Origin: Sphingomonas sanguinis
GTDB lineage: Bacteria > Pseudomonadota > Alphaproteobacteria > Sphingomonadales > Sphingomonadaceae
Assembly (NCBI RefSeq): GCF_019297835.1
Contig: NZ_CP079203.1
Coordinates: 2,718,501-2,782,500 of the forward strand
DNA length: 64,000 bases
Direction: 5' to 3'
Numbering within the stretch: the first letter of the stretch is position 1; each line of letters starts with the position of its first letter. The position numbers and the translations under genes are program-made. This document shows positions 24,312 through 33,012 of the stretch, piece by piece. The notes under the pieces are model-generated. The model did not search any database. It was given only the letters and a program-made list of their open reading frames with translations, and was not told the DNA's origin.

Positions 24312-26603
24312 ATGGCCGACAGCGACGCGCCGACCCGCAAGATACAGGTGGCCAATAGCCGCCCCGAGGATTCGGGCCGGGGTCTCGCCCATGTCCCGCG
24401 CAGCCTGATGGCGGCTTTGGGCATCACCGAGGGCGACGTGATCGAGATCGTCGGAAAGCAGGCGACACCCGCGCGCGCCGTCGCGCCCTATCCCGAGGAT
24501 GAGGGGCTGGACCTGTTGCGCATCGACGGGCTCCAGCGTGCCAATGCGGGCGTCGGCTCGGGCGATTTCGTCGAGGTTCGCCGGGTCGAATCCAAGCCCG
24601 CGACCCGCGTCGTCTTCGCCCCCGCGCAGGAAAACCTGCGGCTGCAAGGCTCGGCGCAGGCGCTCAAGCGCACCTTCTTCAACCGCCCGCTCTGTCAGGG
24701 CGATGTGGTGGCGACGGCGGGGCAGCAGCGTGTCACCAACATGCCGCCGGGCGTCGCGCAGTTCATGAACGCGCCCGCCTATGCGCTCCAGGAAATCCGC
24801 CTCGCGGTCGTCGCGGCCAGCCCCAAGGGGGTCGTCCATATCGACGAGAATACCGAGGTCGAGCTGCGTCCCGAATATGAGGAACCGCGCGAGGCGCGGC
24901 GCGCCGATGTCACCTATGACGATATCGGCGGCATGGCCTCGACCATCGACCAGTTGCGCGAAATGGTCGAGCTGCCCTTGCGTTACCCCGAACTGTTCGA
25001 GCGGCTGGGCGTCGAGCCGCCCAAGGGCGTGCTGCTCCATGGCCCGCCCGGCACCGGCAAGACGCGACTCGCCCGCGCGGTGGCCAACGAGTCGGACGCA
25101 CAGTTCTTCCTCATCAACGGCCCCGAGATCATGGGCTCGGCCTATGGCGAGTCGGAGCAGCGGCTGCGCGAGATTTTCGAGGAGGCGACCAAGTCCGCCC
25201 CCTCGATCGTGTTCATCGACGAAATCGACTCGATCGCGCCCAAGCGCGACCGCGTGCAGGGAGAGGCGGAGAAGCGGCTCGTCGCGCAGTTACTGACCCT
25301 GATGGACGGGCTGGAAGCGCGCGCGAATCTCGTCATCATCGCCGCGACCAACCGGCCCGAGGCGATCGACGAGGCGCTGCGGCGGCCGGGTCGCTTCGAC
25401 CGCGAGATTGTGGTCGGCGTGCCCGACGAGCGCGGTCGGCGCGAGATTCTGGGCATCCACACGCGCGGCATGCCGCTGGGCGACAAGGTCGATCTCAACG
25501 AGCTGGCGCGTACCACCTTCGGCTTCGTCGGCGCCGATCTGGCCGCGTTGACCCGAGAGGCGGCGATCGAGGCGGTGCGGCGGATCATGCCGCGCCTGAA
25601 CCTGGAGGAACGGACCATCCCCGCCGAGGTGCTCGACACGCTGTCGGTGACGCGCGAGGATTTCCTGGAGGCGCTGAAGCGCGTCCAGCCCTCGGCGATG
25701 CGCGAGGTGATGGTGCAGGCGCCGACCGTGCGCTGGGAGGATGTCGGCGGGCTGGACACCGCGCAGATGAAGCTGAAGGAAGGCGTCGAGCTGCCGCTGA
25801 AGGACCCGGACGCGTTCCGGCGTCTGGGCATCCGGCCCGCCAAGGGCTTCCTGCTCTATGGCCCGCCGGGCACCGGCAAGACCTTGCTGGCCAAGGCGGT
25901 CGCACGCGAGGCGCAGGCGAACTTCATCGCCACCAAGTCGAGCGATCTTCTGTCCAAATGGTATGGCGAGAGCGAGCAGCAGATCACCCGGCTGTTCGCC
26001 CGTGCGCGGCAGGTCGCACCGACCGTGATCTTCATCGACGAGCTGGACTCGCTGGTTCCGGCGCGGGGCGGCGGGCTGGGCGAGCCGCAGGTGACCGAGC
26101 GGGTGGTCAACACCATCCTCGCCGAGATGGACGGGCTGGAGGAACTCCAGTCGGTCGTCGTCATCGGCGCGACCAACCGGCCCAACCTCGTCGACCCCGC
26201 GCTGCTGCGGCCGGGGCGGTTCGATGAACTCATCTATGTCGGCGTGCCCGACAAGGCGGGGCGTCGGCGAATCCTGGGCATCCAGACCGCCAAGATGCCG
26301 CTGGCGTCGGACGTGGACCTGGACGATGTGGCGGCGCGGACCGATCGGTTCACCGGCGCCGATCTGGGCGACGTGGTGCGCCGCGCGGGCCTGATCGCGC
26401 TGCGCAAGTCACTGGGCGCCACCCAGGTCAACATGGCGGCCTTTGACGAGGCGCTGACCGAGGCGCGCGCCAGCGTGACACCGGAGATGGAGCGCGATTA
26501 CGAACAGATCGCCGCCAAGCTCAAGCAGGACGCGGCGGCGATCCAGCCGATCGGCTTCATCGCGCCGGGCATGCTGACGCCGCGAGGGGACAAGCAGCCG
26601 TAG
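24312..26603 (+). CDS. Cdc48/p97-type double-AAA ATPase
   Basis: 763-residue homologue of archaeal VAT and eukaryotic Cdc48/p97, which unfold proteins as hexamers. In order: an N domain at ~10-180 (double-psi barrel plus second subdomain), then AAA domain D1 with Walker A GPPGTGKT near 245 and Walker B FIDEIDS near 300, then D2 with Walker A near 518 and Walker B FIDELDS near 575. Arginine fingers (RRPGRFDRE and LRPGRFDEL) and the second region of homology are present in both. It ends without the VCP-type HbYX/acidic tail. I chose the ATG at 24312 (MADSDAPTRK). It occurs in some Alphaproteobacteria; its clients there are unknown. Confidence 0.93.
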   Translation: MADSDAPTRKIQVANSRPEDSGRGLAHVPRSLMAALGITEGDVIEIVGKQATPARAVAPYPEDEGLDLLRIDGLQRANAGVGSGDFVEVRRVESKPATRVVFAPAQENLRLQGSAQALKRTFFNRPLCQGDVVATAGQQRVTNMPPGVAQFMNAPAYALQEIRLAVVAASPKGVVHIDENTEVELRPEYEEPREARRADVTYDDIGGMASTIDQLREMVELPLRYPELFERLGVEPPKGVLLHGPPGTGKTRLARAVANESDAQFFLINGPEIMGSAYGESEQRLREIFEEATKSAPSIVFIDEIDSIAPKRDRVQGEAEKRLVAQLLTLMDGLEARANLVIIAATNRPEAIDEALRRPGRFDREIVVGVPDERGRREILGIHTRGMPLGDKVDLNELARTTFGFVGADLAALTREAAIEAVRRIMPRLNLEERTIPAEVLDTLSVTREDFLEALKRVQPSAMREVMVQAPTVRWEDVGGLDTAQMKLKEGVELPLKDPDAFRRLGIRPAKGFLLYGPPGTGKTLLAKAVAREAQANFIATKSSDLLSKWYGESEQQITRLFARARQVAPTVIFIDELDSLVPARGGGLGEPQVTERVVNTILAEMDGLEELQSVVVIGATNRPNLVDPALLRPGRFDELIYVGVPDKAGRRRILGIQTAKMPLASDVDLDDVAARTDRFTGADLGDVVRRAGLIALRKSLGATQVNMAAFDEALTEARASVTPEMERDYEQIAAKLKQDAAAIQPIGFIAPGMLTPRGDKQP

Positions 26604-26615
26604 CCGAAGCTTAAG

Positions 26616-26724
26616 CCCCTCCTCCCGGCAGGGGGGAGGGGTTTGGGGTGGGGGCAGGGCCACAAGCGACGGTCTCTGTGAGACCCCTTTCCCTCCCCCA
26701 TCCCCTCCCGTTTACGGGAGGGGA
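26616..26724. repeat. Family B intergenic repeat, copy 2
   Basis: CCTCCCGGCAGGGGGGAGGG at left, CCCTCCCG...CGGGAGGGG at right, and a GGTCTC-TGTGA-GACC core. Between the convergent cdc48 and monooxygenase genes. Confidence 0.8.
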
Positions 26725-26740
26725 GCGGCAAGGTCGATGT

Positions 26741-27061
26741 TTAGGATTTATTGCCCCACGCATAACTCCGCCCAACCTGCGCCACGGCCACCTCATACCG
26801 CGAATACCATTCCGCCCGCCCCCGCTCCCGGATCGCCGTATGTTCGGGGTGCGCCCGCCACGCCAGCGCGCTGGCTTCATCTGCCCACCAACTGACGGTG
26901 ATCCCGACCCCATCCGCCCCGCGCGCACTGTCGACGCCACGATAACCCGGTTGCCCGGCGGCGAGCGCATCCATCGCCTCCGCCGCCGCGGCATAGCCCG
27001 CCGTATCGCTCTCCGTCCGCGTCGACACGAAAATCACCGCGATCTGCCCTGTCCGATCCAT
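26741..27061 (-). CDS. Antibiotic-biosynthesis-monooxygenase (ABM) domain protein
   Basis: 106 residues forming one ferredoxin-like ABM fold (IAVIFVSTRTESD at the start; GITVSWWADEASALAWRAHPEH; ERGRAEWYSRYEVAVAQV at the end). Family members are small oxygenases or dye-/haem-degrading enzymes, and also general cofactor-free proteins, so the substrate is not known. The start at 27061 (MDRTGQ) removes an upstream extension that reads back through the divergent promoter. Confidence 0.85.
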   Translation of the reverse strand: MDRTGQIAVIFVSTRTESDTAGYAAAAEAMDALAAGQPGYRGVDSARGADGVGITVSWWADEASALAWRAHPEHTAIRERGRAEWYSRYEVAVAQVGRSYAWGNKS

Positions 27062-27209
27062 GCCAAATCCCCCGTCGATCGAGTCCGCTTTGCGACGGAA
27101 TGCAGCACCCGGCCGCAACCCAATAGCTTGAAAGTCGTTCGGCACCTGTGCGACGAGGGGGTTTCCCTCGCGCGTCCCTTACGCGGGGATCACGAACGAC
27201 AGGAACTCG

Positions 27210-27824
27210 ATGCCCAGCTCGACCACCGCCGCGCGCAAGTCCCGCACCGATGCCACGGGTTATCCGTCGCCCGGCCAGATGTTCTTTCAGCAGTTCCTGA
27301 AGCATCCGGTGATGGTGGGCTCGATCATTCCCTCGTCGGGCAAGCTGATCCGCAAGATGCTCGCGCCTGTCGACTGGGCCAATACCAAGCTGTTCGTGGA
27401 ATATGGTCCCGGCGTCGGCACCTTCTGCCGCCCGGTGCTGGAGCGCATGGCGCCCGACGCGACGCTGATCGCGATCGATACCAATGCCGATTTCTGCGAC
27501 TATCTGCGCCACACGATCATCGATTCCCGCTTCAAGGCGGTGAACGGATCGGCGGCGGACGTGCAGAAGATCGTGCGCGACCATGGTTTCGACCATGCCG
27601 ATTATGTCCTGTCGGGCCTGCCCTTCTCCACCCTGCCGCCCGGCGTCGGCCCGGCGATTGCGCAAGGCACGCATGACGTGCTGCGCCCCGGCGGCGCGTT
27701 CCTGGTCTATCAGTTCAGCCCGAAGGTGAAGGACTTCCTGGTCCCGCACTGGTCGAACATCGACCACGATATGGAATGGTGGAACGTGCCCCCGGCGCAG
27801 CTCTACTGGGCCTGGAAGGACTGA
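27210..27824 (+). CDS. PmtA-like phospholipid N-methyltransferase
   Basis: 204-residue class I SAM-dependent methyltransferase. The SAM motif is VEYGPGVGTFCRPVL near residue 65, and the N-terminal FFQQFLKHPVMVGSIIPSSGKL block is typical of the group related to PmtA and to rRNA adenine methylases. The family includes enzymes that methylate phosphatidylethanolamine on the way to phosphatidylcholine. That activity is likely but not proven by sequence. The ATG has an AGGAA site. A convergent phospholipase-D-type gene, also lipid-related, follows. Confidence 0.85.
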   Translation: MPSSTTAARKSRTDATGYPSPGQMFFQQFLKHPVMVGSIIPSSGKLIRKMLAPVDWANTKLFVEYGPGVGTFCRPVLERMAPDATLIAIDTNADFCDYLRHTIIDSRFKAVNGSAADVQKIVRDHGFDHADYVLSGLPFSTLPPGVGPAIAQGTHDVLRPGGAFLVYQFSPKVKDFLVPHWSNIDHDMEWWNVPPAQLYWAWKD

Positions 27825-27829
27825 ATCAC

Positions 27830-27956
27830 TCCTCCCCGGCACGGGGAGGTGGCAGGCCAAAGGCCTGACGGAGGGGGGCCTCCACAGAGGACACGCCCAG
27901 CGGCGATCCCCCTCCACCATGCTTCGCATGGTCCCCCTCCCCGCGAGCGGGGAGGA
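27830..27956. repeat. Family A intergenic repeat, copy 6 (Q/P type)
   Basis: Between convergent lipid-related genes, ending at the PLD stop. Hairpins CAGGCC-AAA-GGCCTG (Q) and ACCATGC-TTC-GCATGGT (P). Confidence 0.85.
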
Positions 27957-29144
27957 TCATTCCCCGTCCGGCGCCTCGATCCTGAAGTTCAGTCCCCGCG
28001 ATACCGACGGATCGATCACCGCGATCAGCAGGTACGCCGCGAACTGACGCAGCCGCTGGAACCAGCCGGTATGCCGCTTGTACCAGTCCGGCGTGATCGC
28101 CTCCGACCGGGCGACCTCGCCGTCGATATAGGCGCGGACATGGGCTGCAAAGGCGGCGTCCTCCACCCTAAGCATCAGCTCCAGATTGACGAATAGGCTG
28201 CGCATGTCGAAATTGGCCGAGCCGACATGCACCGCATCGTCGATGACGTATAATTTCGTGTGTAGCTTGGTCAGCTGATATTCGAAGATCTGCACGCCCT
28301 TGCGTAGCAGGCCCGCATAGGTGAAGCGCGCGGCGGCGATCGTCGCCTCGTTGTCGGACTTGCCCGCCGTCACGATCCGCACCTCGGCCTCGCGCCGCCC
28401 CGCCCGGTCGAGGCGGCGCAGCATGGTGGGGCTGGGGGTGAAGTACGCCGCGATCACGTCGATCCGCCGCCCGCGCCGCATATCGTCGCGCACCGTCCGC
28501 GCCCAAGGGGACAGCCGCCGCGTCGGCCCGCCGATCAGCCAGCGCAGCCGCCCGGTCGATTCGCTCCAATGCGCCAGCGCCTTGTTCAGGTCGCGGAGGC
28601 GCCCCTTGGGGTCTTCGGTCCAGGCGAACAGCGCATCGAAATAGCCCGCCATCCGCGCCGCCGCCGGACCCTCGACCAGCAGCCCCAGGTCGCGCCAGCT
28701 CTGCTCGGCGGGGGTGCCGAAATAGTCATCCTCGATATTGAAGCCGCCGATAATGATCGAGGGCGCGGGTCCTTCGGCATCCGCCAGCGCCAGCTTCTGA
28801 TGGTTGCGCAGCAGGTAGCGGCGGCCGAAGCGCGGCTCGAAGCGCGACAGCCGCGCACCCGTTTCGATCAGCGGTCGGAAGAACGCTTCGTCCGCCCCCG
28901 CGCCGAAACCGTCGACGATCACCGACACCGCCACGCCCCGCCGCGCCGCCGCGATCATCGCATCGCGTACCCGCCGCCCGGTCGTGTCGTCGGCATAGAT
29001 ATAATAGAGGATACGCAAGCTCGTCCGCGCGCCCTCGATCAGCGCCAGTACCGCCTCCAGCCGCCTTGGCCCGGTATCGAGCAGGGTCAGCCGGTTGCCG
29101 TCGACTTGGAAACCGGGCTGCTCGGGCGGATGGGGGGCGGAAAT
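27957..29144 (-). CDS. Phospholipase-D-family protein, cardiolipin-synthase-like
   Basis: About 395 residues with two HKD motifs: HQKLALAD near residue 150 and HTKLYVID near 310, as in ClsB-type cardiolipin synthases that join phosphatidylglycerol to another phospholipid head group. The N-terminal NRLTLLDTGPRRLEAVLALIEGA is the normal family beginning. No ATG, GTG or TTG is available at that point. The nearest candidate is an ATT codon at 29144 with GAGGAG exactly 7 nt upstream. An ATG exists only at 29264, which would add 40 residues unlike the family and run into the rpoZ promoter. The start is therefore uncertain, although the family is clear. Confidence 0.85.
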   Translation of the reverse strand: MSAPHPPEQPGFQVDGNRLTLLDTGPRRLEAVLALIEGARTSLRILYYIYADDTTGRRVRDAMIAAARRGVAVSVIVDGFGAGADEAFFRPLIETGARLSRFEPRFGRRYLLRNHQKLALADAEGPAPSIIIGGFNIEDDYFGTPAEQSWRDLGLLVEGPAAARMAGYFDALFAWTEDPKGRLRDLNKALAHWSESTGRLRWLIGGPTRRLSPWARTVRDDMRRGRRIDVIAAYFTPSPTMLRRLDRAGRREAEVRIVTAGKSDNEATIAAARFTYAGLLRKGVQIFEYQLTKLHTKLYVIDDAVHVGSANFDMRSLFVNLELMLRVEDAAFAAHVRAYIDGEVARSEAITPDWYKRHTGWFQRLRQFAAYLLIAVIDPSVSRGLNFRIEAPDGE

Positions 29145-29292
29145 GCGGTGGCTCCTCGGCGTATGATATCCTGTCGAAAACGTAACGATCGAGACGACGG
29201 AGGCGTTGCAAGCCCCAAGGCTTTTGACTTGTCCGCCCTTTGCTGTTAGGCGGCACGCTTTCATCCCAGCATTATTTGCGAAGGACACACGC

Positions 29293-29637
29293 ATGGCGCG
29301 CGTCACCGTCGAAGATTGCGTCGACAAGATTCCCAACCGTTTCGATCTGGTGCTGTTCGCGGCGCAGCGGGCCCGTCAGATTTCGGGCGGGGCGGATCTG
29401 ACCGTCGATCGCGATCGCGATAAAAATCCGGTCGTCGCGCTGCGCGAGATCGCCGAGGAAACGGTTCGTCCGACCCATCTGGAAGAAGCCGTGGTCAACA
29501 GCCTGCAGCGCGTCCAGATCGACGACGAGGACGAGGCGGACGATGTCGGCAGCTTGCAGGCCTCGGCCGAGGCGCTGCGCCTGACCGCCGCCGCCCCGCC
29601 GCGCAATCAGAATCTGGGTGCCGATTACGACGGCTGA
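29293..29637 (+). CDS. rpoZ: RNA polymerase omega subunit
   Basis: 114-residue omega subunit, which helps assemble and stabilise the polymerase core around beta'. It begins [20 protein letters not shown], followed by [11 protein letters not shown] and [15 protein letters not shown], all signatures of RpoZ. The acidic tail ([10 protein letters not shown]) is common in this group. The start at 29293 has an AAGGA site. It is divergent from the PLD gene; TTGACT at 29224 may be its -35. Confidence 0.97.
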   Translation: MARVTVEDCVDKIPNRFDLVLFAAQRARQISGGADLTVDRDRDKNPVVALREIAEETVRPTHLEEAVVNSLQRVQIDDEDEADDVGSLQASAEALRLTAAAPPRNQNLGADYDG

Positions 29638-29658
29638 TCGGCCGTTCGTCGACCCATG

Positions 29659-29698
29659 AAAAAGGGCCGGTGCGATCCGCTCGCACCGGCCCTTTTCG
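29659..29698. terminator. Bidirectional intrinsic terminator
   Basis: GGGCCGGTGCGA pairs with TCGCACCGGCCC, with A and T runs on either side; serves rpoZ and the convergent secreted-protein gene. Confidence 0.92.
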
Positions 29699-29714
29699 TT
29701 TTGGGGATGGCGGC

Positions 29715-30029
29715 TCAATAGCCTCGCCAATAATCCCACCGCGCGGCATGGCTCTCATGCCGGGCGAAACGCGCATCGCGCCGCGCCTCGTGACGACGGA
29801 CGGCGGCGGCATGGGCATAGGCATCGGCGGCCCGGTAATCGCCATAATAGGCGGCCGTGTCCGCCGCCCGCTGATCGCGTCCCGCCTGATAGGCATGAAC
29901 CTCGGCCCCGCGCGCGGCCTGATGGGCGCGATACTCGTCGTAACGCCAATCCTGCGCACTGGCCGCCGTGGCGGTCAGCATGGCCCCACCGGCAAGGGCC
30001 GCCAGCAATCCGGTCTTGAGCATCTTCAT
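29715..30029 (-). CDS. Secreted Ala/Arg/Tyr/His-rich hypothetical protein
   Basis: 104 residues with a clear signal peptide (MKMLKTGLLAALAGGAMLTA, cleavage near 25 after ASA). The mature part is low in complexity, with repeated A, R, Y, H and D (for example YRAADAYAHAAAVRRHEARRD in parts) and a C-terminal WDYWRGY. It may be a helical periplasmic or envelope protein. I do not recognise a family. Confidence 0.7.
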   Translation of the reverse strand: MKMLKTGLLAALAGGAMLTATAASAQDWRYDEYRAHQAARGAEVHAYQAGRDQRAADTAAYYGDYRAADAYAHAAAVRRHEARRDARFARHESHAARWDYWRGY

Positions 30030-30080
30030 GGCAATAGCCTCAGAACCATAATCTCCCGTATGGCGAGGATATTGCTCCGT

Positions 30081-30596
30081 TTACCCTGAATGGAGCGTGG
30101 CGGCGGCGTTCAGCGAATTGGCAGGATGCCCGCGATGCCGGGGGCGATCCGGAATGAATATGGTCGCCAGAAGCAAGGCGCTGACGGCGATGGCAATGAT
30201 GAGGCCCATGACAAGTTGCTGCCGCACGGCGCGCTGGTGATCGTCGGCGACGGGATAATCCCATATACGCGCCGCCAGCACGACCACGAGGTCGGGCAGC
30301 GCGAATATCATGAGCTCCCCGCGCGAGGCCGGCTGGTGACGTATCGGCGTGAAGAACAGGGCGATGTTGACGAGCGCCGCCAGCCCCAGTCCGATCCAGG
30401 GCCATGTCTCCCCAGAGGAATCCCATCCCAGCTTCGCGATGAACGCCAGACAGGCCAGCGCGCAGGCGACGCGGTAGGTGGTGTCGAACGGAATGTGGAA
30501 CCGGTCCTGCAAGGCCTCGCCCATCGCCACAAAGGCGACGATGCCGAGCAGAATGAGGCACAGATTCTGCAGGCGGGTCGCAAGCGAAGGGTTCAT
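30081..30596 (-). CDS. Hypothetical inner-membrane protein
   Basis: 171 residues with about five hydrophobic segments (first at ~12-30, last ending LIIAIAVSALLLATIFIP), and a short basic C-terminal tail rich in His and Arg. I set the start at 30596 because GGAGAGG lies just upstream. It follows the M20 peptidase gene by about 67 bp and could be cotranscribed. No known family recognised. Confidence 0.65.
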   Translation of the reverse strand: MNPSLATRLQNLCLILLGIVAFVAMGEALQDRFHIPFDTTYRVACALACLAFIAKLGWDSSGETWPWIGLGLAALVNIALFFTPIRHQPASRGELMIFALPDLVVVLAARIWDYPVADDHQRAVRQQLVMGLIIAIAVSALLLATIFIPDRPRHRGHPANSLNAAATLHSG

Positions 30597-30663
30597 GATC
30601 CTCTCCCGATACCCGCGACCGGATGGGGCCGCCGCCCGCAACGCACGGGCGGCGACGCCTCAC

Positions 30664-32061
30664 TCAATAGGCATAGGCCCGGACGAGATCGTAGAGATAA
30701 TCCCGGCCGTCATAGAGCGACTTGACCCGGATGCGCTCGTTCAGGCCGTGGATGCCCGACATGTCCTTCTCGATGAAGATGCCCGGCGCGCCGTAGACGG
30801 GGATGCCGATCGCCTGGAAGAAAATGCCGTCGGTGGCGCCGGTCGACATCATCGGGACCAAGGGCACGCCGGGGAAATGCTTGGCGGCCAGCGTCTTCAT
30901 CGGGCCGATGATCTTCGGATCGAGCTTGGGCGGAATCGCGGTCGGGCGGACCGGCTGGTTGGCGGTGACGGTGATCTTCGGCCCCGCCAGTTCCTTCAGT
31001 TTCGCCAGCGTGCCCTCGACCGTCTCGCCGGGGAAGATGCGGCAGTTGATATTGGCGGTGGCGCGCTGGGGCAGCGCGTTTTCGGCATGGCCCGCCTGAA
31101 GCAGCGTGGCGACGCAGGTGGTACGCAGCGTCGAGTGCAGCGCCTTGTCCTGGCTGACGATCGCATCGGCGGCCTTGTCCTCCGGATTGGCGAGCAGCCG
31201 GGTGATCGCATCGCCAAGCTGGCCGCCGACCTTCTGCGCGGTGGCGGTCAGGAAGGCGCGGGTGGTGTCGGTCAGATGGACGGGGAATTCGTAACCCTGC
31301 ACCGCCTTCACCGCATCGGCGAGTTCGTAGATCGCATTCTCGGGCGTCGGCTGCGAGCTATGGCCGCCCGGATTGGTCGCGAGGAAGGTGTAGTTCTGCG
31401 CTGCCTTCTCGCCGACCTGCACCGCCAGCAGTTCACGCTTGCCGTCCGAGTCGAGCCGCCCGCCGCCGCCTTCGTTCAGGACGAACTCGGCCGCGATCAG
31501 GTCGGGCTTGTTCTTGGCCAGCCACTCCGCGCCGTTGAAGGCGAAGGTCGTCTCTTCACCACAGGTCAGCGCCATCTTGATGGTGCGCTTGGGGGGCGTC
31601 TTTTTCAGGCGGATCAGCGTGTCGGCCCAGACCGCGCTCATCGCCTTGTCGTCGACGGTGCCGCGGCCATAGAGGAAGCCGTCCTCCTCGATCAGCTTGA
31701 ACGGATCGCGGGTCCAGTCCTCGCGCTTGGCCTCGACCACGTCGAGATGGCCGAGCAGCAGCATCGGCTTCAGTTTCTTGTCGGTGCCGGGCAGGACCGC
31801 GACGATGCCGCCGTCCTTGGGATGCTCGGGGACCGAGAACAGGGTGATGTCGGCGTCCTTGTATCCCGCCGCCTTCAGCCGATCGGCGATCTGCGTGGCC
31901 GCCTGGGTACAACTGCCCACCGACAGGCTGGTGTTGGTTTCGACCAGCTGTTTGTAGAGGTCGAAGAACGCCTTCTGGTCGGGGCGATCCTGCGCCGCCG
32001 CGAGACCGGGCATCATCGCAAGCGTCGCGGCCACCCCGCCAAGCCATTTTGCCAACCGCAT
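30664..32061 (-). CDS. Secreted M20-family metallopeptidase
   Basis: 465 residues. A signal peptide (MRLAKWLGGVAATLAMMPGLAAA) sends it to the periplasm. The dinuclear zinc site is complete: LLLGHLDVV (His), GRGTVDDKAM (Asp), TCGEETTF (Glu pair), and the C-terminal HG near residue 440. The dimerisation domain lies between. M20 enzymes remove amino acids from dipeptides or acylated amino acids; the substrate cannot be told from sequence. The start at 32061 follows AGGGGG. The upstream gap holds a family A repeat and a divergent transporter gene. Confidence 0.92.
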   Translation of the reverse strand: MRLAKWLGGVAATLAMMPGLAAAQDRPDQKAFFDLYKQLVETNTSLSVGSCTQAATQIADRLKAAGYKDADITLFSVPEHPKDGGIVAVLPGTDKKLKPMLLLGHLDVVEAKREDWTRDPFKLIEEDGFLYGRGTVDDKAMSAVWADTLIRLKKTPPKRTIKMALTCGEETTFAFNGAEWLAKNKPDLIAAEFVLNEGGGGRLDSDGKRELLAVQVGEKAAQNYTFLATNPGGHSSQPTPENAIYELADAVKAVQGYEFPVHLTDTTRAFLTATAQKVGGQLGDAITRLLANPEDKAADAIVSQDKALHSTLRTTCVATLLQAGHAENALPQRATANINCRIFPGETVEGTLAKLKELAGPKITVTANQPVRPTAIPPKLDPKIIGPMKTLAAKHFPGVPLVPMMSTGATDGIFFQAIGIPVYGAPGIFIEKDMSGIHGLNERIRVKSLYDGRDYLYDLVRAYAY

Positions 32062-32129
32062 ATGATCCCCCTGTTTTGTGTCGGCGGGGAATAGAGCGTG
32101 TCGGGGGACGCGGTGCAAGCGACAGAATT

Positions 32130-32249
32130 TTCCTCCCCTGGAAGGGAAGGTGGCGCGCATGGCGCGTCGGAGGGGTTTCCCCCTCCCGATAGCGCGACAC
32201 CCCTCCGTCAGGCCTGACGGCCTGTCACCTCCCCTTCCAGGGCAGGAAT
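32130..32249. repeat. Family A intergenic repeat, copy 7 (Q/Q type)
   Basis: The only copy in a divergent gap. The hairpins are GCGCGC-ATG-GCGCG and CAGGCC-TGAC-GGCCTG, both of Q type; the core carries GGTTTC and GCGACACCC. Ends are slightly decayed (GGAAGGT, GGCAGGA). Confidence 0.75.
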
Positions 32250-32300
32250 GGGGTTCGCCTAATCCTTTGCCCCGGATCGTTTTCGCGCTAGCAGTCGCCG

Positions 32301-32954
32301 ATGGACCAGCCCGACATTTCCGCTCGCCCCCGCCTGATCTCGCCCTCGCTGTTCGCCCTGTCGATCTTTTATGGCGGCATGGTCTGTATCGCGGGCGTGC
32401 TGGGCAACAAGCAGGTGGCGCTGGGGCCGCTCGCGGTGGAGGCGGGGATTTTCGCCTTCCTGCTGCTGGTCGTCACGTCGAGCGCGGTGGCGGAGCTGCA
32501 TGGCCCTGCGACCGCCGGGCGTCTGGTGCGGGTGGGCTTCGTGCCGCTGCTGGTGTCGCTGGCGCTGTCCTTCATCGTCTACACCTTGCCCGCCTCGCCG
32601 GAGATGATCCCGGCCAATCGCGACGCGATCCAGCTGGTGCTGGGGTCGACCTGGCGGATCTGGCTGGGCGGGATCGTCGCGTATGGTGTGTCGCAGACGC
32701 TGAACGTCACCATCTTTGCGGCGCTGAAGGGCAAGGAGGGGAGCAAGCTGCTCTGGCTGCGCGCGGCGATCGCCAGCATGTTGAGCCAGGTGGTCGACAC
32801 GCTGCTGTTCGTGACCATCGCCTTTTACGGAGCCTTCCCGATCGGTCAGCTGCTGGTGGGACAGATGATCGCCAAGGTCACGCTGTCGGCCGTGCTGGTG
32901 CCGCCGCTGATCTATGTGTTCGTCGGCATCGGTCGCAAGCTGGACCGCGCCTGA
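32301..32954 (+). CDS. Queuosine precursor transporter (VUT family, YhhQ-like)
   Basis: 217-residue integral membrane protein with six to seven hydrophobic segments. Family landmarks are CIAGVLGNKQVALGPLAVEAG, LLLVVTSSAVAELHGP (the ExHG turn) and FGVSQTLNVTIFAALK-like (here YGVSQTLNVTIFAALKGKEG). In the family it imports preQ0/preQ1 for tRNA queuosine. I looked for a preQ1 riboswitch upstream and did not find one. It is divergent from the M20 peptidase gene and precedes argB on the same strand by 58 bp. Confidence 0.9.
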   Translation: MDQPDISARPRLISPSLFALSIFYGGMVCIAGVLGNKQVALGPLAVEAGIFAFLLLVVTSSAVAELHGPATAGRLVRVGFVPLLVSLALSFIVYTLPASPEMIPANRDAIQLVLGSTWRIWLGGIVAYGVSQTLNVTIFAALKGKEGSKLLWLRAAIASMLSQVVDTLLFVTIAFYGAFPIGQLLVGQMIAKVTLSAVLVPPLIYVFVGIGRKLDRA

Positions 32955-33012
32955 AGTCCAGGGCGACATATTGCCGGTTTTCCCCGCCGCCGCGCCGCGA
33001 TAAAGGGCGGGG

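Noticed and set aside
32250..32300. preQ1 riboswitch before the queuosine precursor transporter
   Set aside because: The short leader is not A-rich and has no matching stem; no support seen.
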